From NCBI RefSeq assembly GCF_003149045.1, contig NZ_QGDU01000018.1, positions 17,847 to 81,846 of the forward strand: a stretch of DNA of 64,000 nt. The letters run 5' to 3'. Under the pieces are notes generated by a model. It was not told the origin of the DNA. It worked only from the letters and a program-made list of their open reading frames with translations, and searched no databases. Each line of letters starts with the position of its first letter. Position 1 is the stretch's first letter. Shown piece after piece: positions 31,576 to 40,444 of the stretch. The position numbers and the translations under genes are program-made. This stretch comes from Fibrobacter sp. UWR4 (GTDB lineage Bacteria; Fibrobacterota; Fibrobacteria; Fibrobacterales; Fibrobacteraceae).

Positions 31576-31890
31576 ATGGCTTTATGCATAGAAGATAATC
31601 ATCTAGAAGCGGTCCAGCGTATTCTCAGCCTTCATTTCGAGGATATGGAAGTCTGGGCCCACGGATCCCGTGTCACAGGCGTCGATCTTACGCCCGATAC
31701 GGAGCTGGAACTGGTGGCGATTTCCGAAAGACCTCTTTCCGTCGAAGTCATGACTGCGGTGGAAAAGGCATTCGTGGATAGCGGACTTCCCTTCCGCGTC
31801 GACATCATGGACTGGGCCAAATTGCCTGAATCCATCCAGAAGCAAATCAAGAAAGAACACGTTGTGATTCAGTCCGCAACGGAACAGTAG
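31576..31890 (+). CDS. MNT-type nucleotidyltransferase-like protein, divergent
   Basis: A 104-residue protein with the layout of minimal nucleotidyltransferases (MntA-like): WAHGSRVTG near residue 28 matches the GSxxxG helix start, and FRVDIMDWAKLPESIQKQIK near 75 matches the third acidic strand and following helix. The usual Asp pair after GS (SDxDL) is TELEL here, so catalytic metal binding is doubtful. Many such proteins are antitoxins of HEPN partners, but no HEPN gene is adjacent. The upstream ATG at 31507 was rejected because it overlaps a terminator. The next gene starts 4 bp after its stop. Confidence 0.65.
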   Translation: MALCIEDNHLEAVQRILSLHFEDMEVWAHGSRVTGVDLTPDTELELVAISERPLSVEVMTAVEKAFVDSGLPFRVDIMDWAKLPESIQKQIKKEHVVIQSATEQ

Positions 31891-31894
31891 CCCT

Positions 31895-33685
31895 ATGAAA
31901 ATTCTCTTTCCCCTGATTCTTGTCGCGACACTTGCGACTACCCTCTTTGCCCAGGACGAAGTTTCCAAGGCCAAGGATTTTATTAGAAACGGTGACTGTG
32001 ATGGTGCAGTGAACGTCCTGCAGAAGGTCTACAAGTCCAGCTTCAGCAAGTCCGCCGGCGAAAAGGCCGCCGTGATGCTCACCGAATGCTACATGCGCGA
32101 CCACAAGCGCGACGAAGCCAAGCAGATTACCTCCAAGTTCCTGGAATACTACGTTTCCTCCGACTACCGTGAACGTATGGAACTGGCAAACGCCATCGTG
32201 ACTGTGGAACAGGGCGCCCCCTATGATGGTGTGGAAGCCATGCTTCGTATCCTGGCTTACTCCAAGAATCCTGCTGCCCGCTCCCGCACCAAGGACGTGG
32301 TGATCAAGGTCCTTGCCGCTTCCCTCCTGAATGCCGACCAGCTTCAGTCCCTCGTCGAAAAGTATCCGGTGGACAAGGAAGTCGTCGGCTGGATCCAGCT
32401 GCAGATTGGCCGCGAATGCCAGAACGCCAAGCGCTACCGTGGCGCCCGCTACTGGTACAAGAAGGTGGCTGGCAACGAATCTTCCGAACTGGCGGAAACC
32501 GCAAAGCGCGGTCTTGAATCCCTGGAAGGCCAGAATGCCGGCACTCCCACCATCCTGGTTCTTGCTCCCCTTTCCGGTGACTTTGCCGAATTCGGTGCCG
32601 AAGCGATCCAGGGCGTTCTGCTGGCTTACGAACAGGCCGGCCTCAAGGGCAAGGTCAACATCCGTACTGCGGACTCCCGTGCAGACGCCTCCCAGGCATT
32701 GCTCCGTACCCAGCAGGCTATTCACCAGGATAGCGTCATTGCCATTATCGGTCCCATCATGAGCGGTCCGGCTGCTGCCGTTGCCGCCTGGCTTGGCACC
32801 AACCATCAGTACATCCCCATGCTCACTCCTACCGCTACCGATGACGGTATCGCCAAGATGGGCCCCAATATTTTCCAGGTCAACGTGACCATGGACTACC
32901 TGGCCCAGAGCATCGCTGACTTTGCGACCAAGTGCCTGAACATCCGTGAATTCGGTATCATGAGCCCGCTGGGTGACTACGGTGCTTCCGTGTCCCGCAG
33001 CTTTACCCAGGCAGTGGAACGCCGTGGCGGTGACGTGGTCGCCTTCCGTAACTACGAAGAAGGCCGACCGGACTACAAGACCGAATTTGACATGCTCCGC
33101 GATGTCCGCTTCAAGCAGCTGAACCGCCGCCTGAACATCAAGCGCGGCGCATCCGACCTGAACGCTCCCAACGCCAAGTTCAACAAGAAGGAAAGCGATG
33201 TGGACTTCCCGGGTCTCCTGATTGCCGCTACCAACCCCAGCGATGCAGGCCTCATGGCTAGCCAGTCCGCATTCTACCAGATCTCCGGCACTCTCCTGGG
33301 TACTTCCGGCTGGTATGGTCGTGACTTGCTGGTAACCGGCAAGAACCTGGTGGAAGGCGCCTACTTCAGCGTGCCTTCCCTGGACATGGACGATTCCAAG
33401 GATGCCTTCAAGGCATTCGCCAAGAGCTTCAAGGAACGTTGGGGTGCAGAACCTGCCGACGACAAGGTCAGTGGCCTGAGCTACGATGCGGCAAACATCA
33501 TCTTCAAGTCCATGAACTCTGACATGAGCCTGACCAAGACCTTGAACAACAACAACGAGTTCAAGGGCGTGTATGGCAACATCAAGTTTAGACGTGGCGC
33601 CAACGTGAACACCAAGATCGTGACCGTCACCAAGGGCAAGTTCGAAGTTCTGAACGGCTGCCCGGAAAAGACTGACAAGAAGTAA
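31895..33685 (+). CDS. Periplasmic-binding-type (LivK/LpoA-like) protein with N-terminal helical repeats
   Basis: A 596-residue exported protein (signal MKILFPLILVATLATTLFAQ). Residues about 25-215 form TPR-like helices (AGEKAAVMLTECYMRDHK and others). Residues 216-590 are a type I periplasmic-binding fold: TILVLAPLSGDFAEFGAEAI, IAIIGPIMSGPAAAVAAW, FQVNVTMDYLAQSIADF. This combination resembles LpoA/LppC-type activators of penicillin-binding proteins as well as branched-chain amino-acid receptors; with no permease genes nearby, an envelope regulatory or scaffold role is more likely. It lacks a lipobox Cys. A terminator follows at 33716. Confidence 0.75.
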   Translation: MKILFPLILVATLATTLFAQDEVSKAKDFIRNGDCDGAVNVLQKVYKSSFSKSAGEKAAVMLTECYMRDHKRDEAKQITSKFLEYYVSSDYRERMELANAIVTVEQGAPYDGVEAMLRILAYSKNPAARSRTKDVVIKVLAASLLNADQLQSLVEKYPVDKEVVGWIQLQIGRECQNAKRYRGARYWYKKVAGNESSELAETAKRGLESLEGQNAGTPTILVLAPLSGDFAEFGAEAIQGVLLAYEQAGLKGKVNIRTADSRADASQALLRTQQAIHQDSVIAIIGPIMSGPAAAVAAWLGTNHQYIPMLTPTATDDGIAKMGPNIFQVNVTMDYLAQSIADFATKCLNIREFGIMSPLGDYGASVSRSFTQAVERRGGDVVAFRNYEEGRPDYKTEFDMLRDVRFKQLNRRLNIKRGASDLNAPNAKFNKKESDVDFPGLLIAATNPSDAGLMASQSAFYQISGTLLGTSGWYGRDLLVTGKNLVEGAYFSVPSLDMDDSKDAFKAFAKSFKERWGAEPADDKVSGLSYDAANIIFKSMNSDMSLTKTLNNNNEFKGVYGNIKFRRGANVNTKIVTVTKGKFEVLNGCPEKTDKK

Positions 33686-33715
33686 TCGACTTCTACTGAC
33701 TGGAGTGTAAGAAGA

Positions 33716-33748
33716 GACCCCGCGGCTAACCGTCGCGGGGCTCTTTGT
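33716..33748 (+). terminator. Terminator after 31895-33685
   Basis: Stem CCCCGCG/CGCGGGG with loop GCTAACCGT, then CTCTTTGTTT. Confidence 0.8.
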
Positions 33749-33775
33749 TTCTAGGAGGAGAGAAGTTCGTTTGGG

Positions 33776-33988
33776 CTAGTCTTCGTAGCCGCAGCCGATG
33801 GAAGCCGCGACAAAGTCCGGGGACTCGCCGTTTCTGTACAGGACGTGGAGCGTATCGTCGTCCACCACGTCGTCCAGGTTAACGCCGCTGGTGGCGCTCA
33901 GTTCTTCAGCGATCCTGGTCTTAAAATTCTGGAAACCAGTATGGATCATGTAGAACGACAGTGCGGATGTTCTATGGAGCAGTTTCAT
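33776..33988 (-). CDS. Small hypothetical protein
   Basis: A 70-residue protein beginning MKLLHRTSALSFYMIHTGF, with GGAGG five nucleotides before ATG 33988. The acidic middle (GVNLDDVVDDDTLHVLY) and C-terminal SIGCGYED have no match I recognise. The strong ribosome binding site and an independent position between terminator and long spacer support a real short gene. Confidence 0.55.
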   Translation of the reverse strand: MKLLHRTSALSFYMIHTGFQNFKTRIAEELSATSGVNLDDVVDDDTLHVLYRNGESPDFVAASIGCGYED

Positions 33989-34443
33989 AAGACCTCCGTT
34001 AGAAATCAAGACAGAATGTCAACAAAACTAAACACAATGGTTTGTGAATTGTTGATACGTTGTGAAATCCTTGATAATAGTATAGGTTTTTATAACCGAA
34101 ATTCCAGAAAAAAAGGAAAATGTAAGTAACTGGCCTAAGAAACGCAAACGGGATCCGCCTGCAATTTTTCGGTACAAATGAATGGGTACTGCATTTTAAC
34201 CCGTTGAAATACAACGACTTATCGAATTCGGACCCGGCTAAATCGGCATTTTGCACCACAGGGGGAACCTATTCTATTTTGGAATAGAAACAGGCCTGAA
34301 AAGTCCCGGATTTTACCCACAGGAGCAATCCGTTATTTGTGAATAAACTGTTTAAAAGAAAAAATAGGCACAACTTATCAACAATCCGGACGGAAGTCTT
34401 CCCTATTCTGTAAAGGCTAAAACTTTTGTAAATTTGGGAGACG
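33989..34443. other. Non-coding region with DnaA-box-like motifs
   Basis: 455 bp, AT-rich, no gene. TTACCCACA (34313-34321) and TGTGAATAA (34339-34347) each differ by one base from a DnaA box or its complement. An inverted repeat TTCTATT-TTGG-AATAGAA lies at 34272-34289. Near the right end, TAAATTTG (34429-34436) fits the TAnnTTTG promoter motif of the next gene. Confidence 0.4.
34429..34436 (+). promoter_or_regulatory. TAnnTTTG motif before 34444
   Basis: TAAATTTG ends 7 nt before ATG; GGGAG overlaps the gap and could serve as ribosome binding site only if transcription starts upstream of it. Confidence 0.4.
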
Positions 34444-35382
34444 ATGAAAAGAGCAATCGCCCTCGTACTGATGGTCCTTACGATGGTCTTCGCCGAAGAA
34501 GCGAAGCCCTCCCTGGCGTTATCCGAAAGCCAGATGGCCTTGTGGGACAAGGTTACTTCCCTCACCGTGTCCTTAAAGTATGGAGAGGCCATGGAAGCCG
34601 CCAAGCAGTTCCGCAAGGTGGACGATGGCGCCGGCTGCGTTCTGGAAAACGTAGTACGCATCAGCATGTATGACGACAAGGGTGACACCACCGCCCTACT
34701 CAAGGCGGGCAGGCAGCTGGAATCCTGCAAGGCGGAAGGCCTGTGGGAGGCTCTCCGCAAGTTCGAGTTCGGCTACGTCCAGACGGAGACCGGACATTCC
34801 GTGAAGGGCGCCATGACTACACGCTCCGCCGCCAAGATGTTCGAGGAATCCGACGAGCTGGACGCCAAGGCATTCTTCGCCATCTACGCCTACTATATTG
34901 ACCAGAGCTTTAGCTGGCTTCCCTTCAAGTCGGATAACCGTGCGGCCTATCTCAAGACCCTGGACGAAGCCTCCCTCAAGTCCACCCGCTTCTGGCTGCT
35001 GTTCCTGACACCCCTTGTGTGGATGTATTACGACAAGGAAGATTTCGCCACAGGTCTCAAGCTTTGCGACCGCGGGCTGTCCAAGGCCCCGAACCATCCG
35101 GTACTCCTCCAGATGAAGGCCGACATGCTCTACCGCATGAAGCGTTACAATGACGCCGCCAGCATATACGAGGCAAGTGCCGTAAGCTACGAGAAACGCA
35201 CCGGCAAGTCTATCCGCTACTGGTGTGCGGTGCTGAACCTGATCCGCATCTATCACGACGGTGGCAACCCGGAAAAGTCCGGCGCCTGGAAAAATAAGCT
35301 GGACGATCCTTCCTACAAGGCCCTGGAAAACTGGATGCCCGGCTCCCTCATGAGTGACCTGAAGAAGCGCGACCTTCTCTAG
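34444..35382 (+). CDS. Secreted TPR-like protein of unknown function
   Basis: A 312-residue exported protein (signal MKRAIALVLMVLTMVFAEEA). Helical repeats resemble tetratricopeptide motifs: LKYGEAMEAAKQFRKVDDG (about 42-60), TGLKLCDRGLSKAPNHPVLL (about 200) and ADMLYRMKRYNDAASIYEAS (about 224-243), the clearest TPR. TPR proteins mediate protein contacts; its partner is unknown. It has no lipobox and is probably periplasmic. It stands alone between two long spacers. Confidence 0.6.
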   Translation: MKRAIALVLMVLTMVFAEEAKPSLALSESQMALWDKVTSLTVSLKYGEAMEAAKQFRKVDDGAGCVLENVVRISMYDDKGDTTALLKAGRQLESCKAEGLWEALRKFEFGYVQTETGHSVKGAMTTRSAAKMFEESDELDAKAFFAIYAYYIDQSFSWLPFKSDNRAAYLKTLDEASLKSTRFWLLFLTPLVWMYYDKEDFATGLKLCDRGLSKAPNHPVLLQMKADMLYRMKRYNDAASIYEASAVSYEKRTGKSIRYWCAVLNLIRIYHDGGNPEKSGAWKNKLDDPSYKALENWMPGSLMSDLKKRDLL

Positions 35383-35441
35383 CCACTTCACTTGTTAAAA
35401 TAATTTATCAAAAATAGTCCGTACAAACGGGTGTATCACAA

Positions 35442-35467
35442 CGTGTTATAGGTATAAACTTAACACG
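35442..35467. promoter_or_regulatory. Inverted repeat upstream of NYN gene
   Basis: Arms CGTGTTA (35442-35448) and TAACACG (35461-35467) separated by 12 bp, ending just before the ribosome binding site of the gene at 35476. It could be an operator or a 5' leader hairpin. Confidence 0.35.
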
Positions 35468-35475
35468 GAGTTAGT

Positions 35476-36189
35476 ATGCCGCAAAAAGCGCTACGGATTG
35501 GATTCTTTCTGGATGGTTATACACTTAAGAAGGTGAACGAATATTACAGGGTTCACCACAGGTACCATTCCAATGTGGATTTCAGGGGATTGAAGAGCTG
35601 GCTGGAAATGCACCTGAGCAAGGTGTTTGCCGATGGCGGCCGCCCCATCGAGATGGAATGCCATTATTATCACCCTCACAGGAATCCCCATATCTACGGT
35701 AGTTCCGTCAGCGGGGTGCTGAAGCTGGAACACGAACTTTGCACTGCCGGATTCCAGGTCCATTACAGCAACATGACCGAGGACAACGGCATGATGGGAC
35801 CGAATCTGGGCTTGATGGAGGACGCGCTCCTTATCGCCTCCTATCACAAGATGGACATTGTGGTACTGCTCAGTACCCAGGGCCAGTATGCGCCGCTTCC
35901 CGATAGGCTCCGTATGATGGGGGTGCCTACGGTGCTTCTGGGATGGGACTTCGTGTATCCCAAGGGCAAGAGCGCCGTCCGCTGGAAGACGGATTCCTGC
36001 CTTAGGGAGTATTGCGCCCACTACGTGGCCATGGAGAAGGTGATGGATATGGACCCGAAGTCGGACCAGCCGCCCCGTGGCTTCTTCTTTCAGAAGGAAA
36101 GGAACTTTGACCGCAAGCGGGATCCCATGTGGCGCGATACTGTTACAAAACTCAGGCGGCAGTTTCCGTCCTGTGCCAAGCAGGCCTAA
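35476..36189 (+). CDS. Divergent NYN-domain protein
   Basis: A 237-residue protein with an NYN/LabA-like fold. IGFFLDGYTLKKVNEYY (residues 8-24) matches the first acidic strand, ECHYYHPHRNPHIYG the second, and MEDALLIASYHKMDIVVLLS the following helix and strand. The signature normally reading SGDGDFxPL is STQGQYAPLPDRLRMMG, so the two Asp residues of the active site are Gln or missing. It may therefore be a binding protein rather than a nuclease. The C-terminal 60 residues are basic. GGAG lies before ATG. A second, intact NYN protein is at 4682-5428. Confidence 0.7.
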   Translation: MPQKALRIGFFLDGYTLKKVNEYYRVHHRYHSNVDFRGLKSWLEMHLSKVFADGGRPIEMECHYYHPHRNPHIYGSSVSGVLKLEHELCTAGFQVHYSNMTEDNGMMGPNLGLMEDALLIASYHKMDIVVLLSTQGQYAPLPDRLRMMGVPTVLLGWDFVYPKGKSAVRWKTDSCLREYCAHYVAMEKVMDMDPKSDQPPRGFFFQKERNFDRKRDPMWRDTVTKLRRQFPSCAKQA

Positions 36190-36197
36190 AACGACAA

Positions 36198-36226
36198 AAA
36201 AATCCCGCCTTGGAGGGCGGGATTTT
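36198..36226. terminator. Bidirectional terminator
   Basis: Stem AATCCCGCC/GGGCGGGATT with loop TTGGA, flanked by A and T runs on the two sides. It serves the converging genes at 35476 and 36248. Confidence 0.9.
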
Positions 36227-36247
36227 GAAGACCGGTGTAAGCTTCGG

Positions 36248-37135
36248 CTAAAGCTTGTCCATCTGCTTCCTCTGCCAGTCGCTGAGGAAAGTCCAGGTGA
36301 CGCGCAGGCCGATGCAGAAGGTGTCGCCATCGTTGTCCGTATCGTACTTGCGGTTGCCCAGGTCGTCGGACAGCAGCACGCCTTCCACATCCAGTTCGTT
36401 GTAACGGATGTAGCGGTAACCGGCGTAGAGGCCGATTGCGATGGGATCCAGTTCCAGGCGGAGTTCCAGTTCTGCAGCGAAGGTGCTTGCGAAAGTGCTG
36501 TAGTAGCGGTCACGAGCATCGGCGGTGTTGCTTCCGTCGGTAACGGTATAGTCGGATGCAAAGTGGAAGTTGATCAGGTTGAATCCGATGCCGACTGCGG
36601 GAATCAGGTTGATGAAGGTGGATTCGCCAAAGAGCTTCCAGCCGAACATCCAGTCAACGCCATAGGAGAACCACTTGACGTCGTACAGGGGGAACTTTAC
36701 GGCGTCGCCAGAAGAGCTTTCGTCCAGCGGGGTTGCGCTATAGCTTGAAGCCGGGCGTTCGGAAACCTGGGTCGGCATGAAGTTGATGTCCATCCAGGTG
36801 AGGAACTGCTTGTACTGGGCACCTACATTTACGTGGAGACCCATGTAATAATCGTCGAAGCGGCCGTACTTGGAAGTGGGCTTTCCGCCATAAAGCTGGG
36901 AGGTGGAAGAATCACCAGGTGCAGTATACTGATGCTGGCCATTGTAGAGGGCGGTCTTGTTCACATAGCTCTGGAACTCGTCCGTCATCAGGCGGTAGTC
37001 GGCACCAAAGGAAATGAAACCACGGACGTGGTCCTTTTCATAGAAACCGTTGTCTTCTTCGGCGAAGGAAACGGGTGCAAGTGCCAGGACGCTAAGGACT
37101 GCAGCTTTCAAAAAAGAGGTTATCTTTGTTTTCAT
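36248..37135 (-). CDS. Outer-membrane beta-barrel protein
   Basis: A 295-residue exported protein (signal LKAAVLSVLALAPVSFAEE). The rest is a chain of amphipathic strands with aromatic girdles (GFISFGADYRLM, YYMGLHVNVGAQYKQF, LGLYAGYRYIRYNELD, FCIGLRVTWTF). This suggests a 10- to 14-stranded outer-membrane barrel. No family or cargo can be named. It is divergent from the binding protein at 37251. Confidence 0.6.
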   Translation of the reverse strand: MKTKITSFLKAAVLSVLALAPVSFAEEDNGFYEKDHVRGFISFGADYRLMTDEFQSYVNKTALYNGQHQYTAPGDSSTSQLYGGKPTSKYGRFDDYYMGLHVNVGAQYKQFLTWMDINFMPTQVSERPASSYSATPLDESSSGDAVKFPLYDVKWFSYGVDWMFGWKLFGESTFINLIPAVGIGFNLINFHFASDYTVTDGSNTADARDRYYSTFASTFAAELELRLELDPIAIGLYAGYRYIRYNELDVEGVLLSDDLGNRKYDTDNDGDTFCIGLRVTWTFLSDWQRKQMDKL

Positions 37136-37250
37136 AGCAAAAAAAATACATTAAGTTTTGAACTTTTGCAGTGAATTTTTTCATAAGGCGTTAAAAATCA
37201 ACGATTTACGAGTGTTTGGAGGCTTTGAGGTGTTGAATATTTGTGGAAAA

Positions 37251-38525
37251 ATGGGGGCGTGGACCATGGTTTTGGTCCTGCTGGTTATGCTGGTTGGTTG
37301 CGGGAACGATAAGGCCCGGGCAGAAAAGGGCGGGGGAGAAATTTCCTGCAGGGACCACCTCTACGGCAGGAACGTTTATAAAATGGTGATTTTTGACGAG
37401 TATTTTCCGTCGGAATTGTCCAAGTTCCTTTCTCCAATGATGGCTTTGTCTATTGAGAACGACTGTGATGGAGAACGGGCCGTATTGATTCGTTCTGTTG
37501 TGGGGCGGGATACCTTGGACAAGATTTTTGTGCTTAGGGATTCTGCGGCCATGGCGGAGAATAAGCCGTTACCTCCAGATATTGCCGATGCCAAGGTTTT
37601 GCGTTACCCCCTTGAACGAGTGGTTGTCCTTTCGTCTGCGCAGATTGGCTACATGACCCGCCTTGGCCTGGAAGATCGTATTGTGGGTGTTGGGGAAGGA
37701 AAGTATATTGCGGATTCTACTTTGTATGCAAAGGTCGCCGCGAAGGAGATTGTGGAAATTGGATATGGCAATGCTGCCGATTATGAAAAGCTTATGGCCC
37801 TGAAGCCAGACCTTGTGATGACCTTTGCCACGGGCGGCGGCCAGGATGACTACGAGCGCATGGAAAAGCTTGGCCTGCCGGTAATGCTGACGCCGGAGTG
37901 GCGCTCCAGTAGTCCAGTCACCAAGGCGCGCTGGCTTGAACTTTACGGGGTGATGTTTGGCGTAGAGGAATTGGCAAAAGCCGAATTGTTGAAGAGTGAG
38001 TTGGCCTACGGTACCGTTTATGCTAGTGCAGATTCGGGCTCGTCAAAGCCCTGCCCTCGTGTACTTGCGGGCATGAGCTACGGAGGTGTGTGGTATGCTC
38101 CTGGTGGAAACAGCTACACGGGCAATCTCATCAAGGATGCTGGCGGTTGCTACCTGTGGGCTTCCGACACCACCCGCGAATTGAAGCTGACCATTGAAGA
38201 CGTGATGGCCCTGGCTGATTCCGTAGACATCTGGATCAATCCGGGCATGTTTGGATCGCCTGAGGAAATTCTCGCAGCTGAACCTCGTGCCGCCCATATC
38301 AAGGCTTTCAAGAACAAGAGGGTGTTCCAGAACGATGGCCGCAAGGGGCCCGGCGGCGGAAATGATTTTTATGAAAGTGCGGTGGCCCGGCCTGCCGAAT
38401 TGCTTTGGAATTTGAAGAAACAGTTTGGCACTGCTCCGGAAGTTTTACCCAAAACAACCCTAGGGAAGCCAATTAGGCCTATTTCCGTAGATACTTCCTT
38501 TGAATGGTACCACAATATTTTCTAA
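37251..38525 (+). CDS. ABC-type metal/siderophore/cobalamin-binding lipoprotein
   Basis: A 424-residue class III substrate-binding protein. The signal is MGAWTMVLVLLVMLVGC, with the Cys as lipid site. Two lobes joined by a long helix follow: PLERVVVLSSAQIGYMTRLGLEDRIVGVGEGKYI (typical BtuF/FepB start) and LMALKPDLVMTFATGG, then the second lobe with APGGNSYTGNLIKDAGG and AHIKAFKNKRVFQNDG. It probably delivers iron-siderophore, haem or corrinoid to a permease encoded elsewhere; none is adjacent. The start could be earlier (TTG 37233); the ATG was preferred. Its end precedes the next gene by 10 bp. Confidence 0.85.
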   Translation: MGAWTMVLVLLVMLVGCGNDKARAEKGGGEISCRDHLYGRNVYKMVIFDEYFPSELSKFLSPMMALSIENDCDGERAVLIRSVVGRDTLDKIFVLRDSAAMAENKPLPPDIADAKVLRYPLERVVVLSSAQIGYMTRLGLEDRIVGVGEGKYIADSTLYAKVAAKEIVEIGYGNAADYEKLMALKPDLVMTFATGGGQDDYERMEKLGLPVMLTPEWRSSSPVTKARWLELYGVMFGVEELAKAELLKSELAYGTVYASADSGSSKPCPRVLAGMSYGGVWYAPGGNSYTGNLIKDAGGCYLWASDTTRELKLTIEDVMALADSVDIWINPGMFGSPEEILAAEPRAAHIKAFKNKRVFQNDGRKGPGGGNDFYESAVARPAELLWNLKKQFGTAPEVLPKTTLGKPIRPISVDTSFEWYHNIF

Positions 38526-38535
38526 TATTGATAGT

Positions 38536-39339
38536 ATGATGAAACCTCACACAGGTATTGGCGACTGGATCGCGGCGAACTACGAGATGGGTACCCCCTT
38601 CTTGCAGCAGGTTCCCCGTGACTGTGCCGACTATTTGCTTTTGAATGCCCAGATTCGTGAATACGATGCTGGTGACGTGATTATCAATGGCGGGACCATT
38701 GGTGATTCATTCTGTGTGCTTCAGAGTGGCCGCGCCTTCATTTGCGGTCAGATTCTTCCCGACGGTCATTACAACACCTTGGCTGCAGTTGAGGCTGGCG
38801 CCTGCTTTGGCGAAATGTCCATCATCTGTAACGAGCCTACCAGCAATACGGTGATCGCCGCCGAAGACGGTTGCACCGTACTTCACATTCCCCGTGATGA
38901 ATTCGTGAAGTTCCTGGACAAGAATCCCAACATCATGGTTTACCTGTACAAGGTGGTGGCTGACCGACTCCGTGCCAAGAACCAGGCCTTCGATGAATTC
39001 GAACGTCTGTCCCTGTTGGCCTCCGGCAAGGTGCTCCCCTTTATCGATTTTGCCCAGACCATGGAAAAGAGCCGCATCACCGGTACGGTCCTTTTCGAAT
39101 GCAATGGCGAAAGCGGCTTTATTGCATTCCGTGACGGACGTATCTGCTGCGCCAAGTGTGGCAAACTGGCAGGTCCGGATGCATTTGAAAGGCTCCTCTC
39201 CTGGGGTGACGAAACACTTTACAAGCTTGATACTCACTTGATGCCCGAAGTCGTGAATATCAACCAGATGACTGATACTACCAGTCTCATTCTGGACGCT
39301 TTAAGAAATATTGATGAAAAACAAAGTGCACAGCACTAG
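38536..39339 (+). CDS. Cyclic-nucleotide-binding domain plus DUF4388 protein
   Basis: A 267-residue cytosolic protein. Residues about 25-145 form a cNMP-binding beta-roll: EYDAGDVIINGGTIGDSFCV, then FGEMSIICNEPTSNTVIAAE, where the FGE(x)S...T pattern is the phosphate cassette (canonical Arg is replaced). Residues about 165-255 match DUF4388/PATAN, a helical module found with response regulators (ITGTVLFECNGESGFIAFRD). There is no DNA-binding HTH, so it is more likely a signalling adaptor than a CRP-type regulator. purM follows 42 bp downstream. Confidence 0.82.
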   Translation: MMKPHTGIGDWIAANYEMGTPFLQQVPRDCADYLLLNAQIREYDAGDVIINGGTIGDSFCVLQSGRAFICGQILPDGHYNTLAAVEAGACFGEMSIICNEPTSNTVIAAEDGCTVLHIPRDEFVKFLDKNPNIMVYLYKVVADRLRAKNQAFDEFERLSLLASGKVLPFIDFAQTMEKSRITGTVLFECNGESGFIAFRDGRICCAKCGKLAGPDAFERLLSWGDETLYKLDTHLMPEVVNINQMTDTTSLILDALRNIDEKQSAQH

Positions 39340-39381
39340 CTGGCACGACACAAGTGCCCCGTATAGGGCAAAGGAAAAAAA

Positions 39382-40407
39382 ATGAACTACGCAGACGCTG
39401 GTGTATCTCTGGCCCGTGCAGACGAAGCAATGGTCGGAGTCAAGAAGTCCGTCCGTACCACCTTTAACGAAGGCGTTCTCGGTGACGTAGGCAACTTCGG
39501 TGGCCTGTTCACTCTGAACCACCTGGGCATGAAGGACCCCGTTCTCGTCAGCTCCGTTGACGGTGTCGGTACCAAGCTGAAGGTCGACATCGAAATGGGT
39601 ACTCATACCCTTCCTGGCCAGGACATCGTGAACCACTGCTGCGACGATATTCTCGTCCAGGGCGCACGTCCCCTGTTCTTCCTGGACTATGTGGCTACCG
39701 GCCGTCTGGAACCGGGTGTCATGGACCAGCTGGTTGCAGGTATGGCCAAGGCCTGCCGCGAAAACGGTCTCGTTTTGATCGGCGGTGAAACTGCTGAAAT
39801 GCCGGGCTTCTACGGTCCGGGTGACTACGACATCTCCGGTACCATCGTGGGTGTGGTTGAACGCGAAAACATCATCGACGGCAAGAAGATCAAGCCGGGT
39901 ACCATCATCCTCGGTCTCCCGTCCACCGGTCTTCACACCAACGGCTACTCTCTGGCCCGTAAGGTTCTCTTCGACGTTGCCGGCTACAAGGTCGACACTC
40001 CGCTGGAAGGCACCGACATGACCATCGGCGAAGCTCTCACCATGCCGCACCGCAGCTACTACCCGAGCCTCATCGATCTCTGCAACAAGAAGATCATCCA
40101 GGGTCTCGCACACATCACTGGTTCCGGCTACCAGGGCAACATTCCCCGTATCCTCCCGGACAACGTTGATGTTATCATCGACCGTACCTCCTGGGATCCG
40201 TCCCCGATCTTCAAGCTCATCCAGAAGGAAGGCTCCGTGGAGAAGGACGAAATGTACTCTACCTTCAACATGGGCATGGGTATGTTGATCTTCATCGACC
40301 CGGCTGACAAGGCTGAAGTGGTTGCCCATCTCGAAGCCAAGGGCGAAAAGTGGGTGCAGGTCGGCGAAGTCGTCGAGGGCTCCAAGACCGTCAAGTTCAA
40401 GGACTAG
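39382..40407 (+). CDS. purM: Phosphoribosylformylglycinamidine cyclo-ligase PurM
   Basis: A 341-residue AIR synthetase, the fifth step of purine synthesis, closing the imidazole ring of FGAM with ATP. Characteristic blocks are YADAGVSLARADEAM (residues 3-17), PVLVSSVDGVGTKLK (about 53-67), the HCCDDILVQGA segment (about 88), GGETAEMPGFY (about 135) and the C-terminal MGMGMLIFIDP. It is normal in length. The GC-rich hairpin right after the stop acts as terminator. Confidence 0.97.
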   Translation: MNYADAGVSLARADEAMVGVKKSVRTTFNEGVLGDVGNFGGLFTLNHLGMKDPVLVSSVDGVGTKLKVDIEMGTHTLPGQDIVNHCCDDILVQGARPLFFLDYVATGRLEPGVMDQLVAGMAKACRENGLVLIGGETAEMPGFYGPGDYDISGTIVGVVERENIIDGKKIKPGTIILGLPSTGLHTNGYSLARKVLFDVAGYKVDTPLEGTDMTIGEALTMPHRSYYPSLIDLCNKKIIQGLAHITGSGYQGNIPRILPDNVDVIIDRTSWDPSPIFKLIQKEGSVEKDEMYSTFNMGMGMLIFIDPADKAEVVAHLEAKGEKWVQVGEVVEGSKTVKFKD

Positions 40408-40419
40408 TTAAGTTGCAAA

Positions 40420-40440
40420 GGGCGGGGCTGTTCCCCGCCC
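40420..40440 (+). terminator. First terminator-like hairpin after purM
   Basis: Stem GGGCGGGG/CCCCGCCC with loop CTGTT. It lacks a T run, so it may be a stabilising 3' hairpin. Confidence 0.6.
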
Positions 40441-40444
40441 TCTG

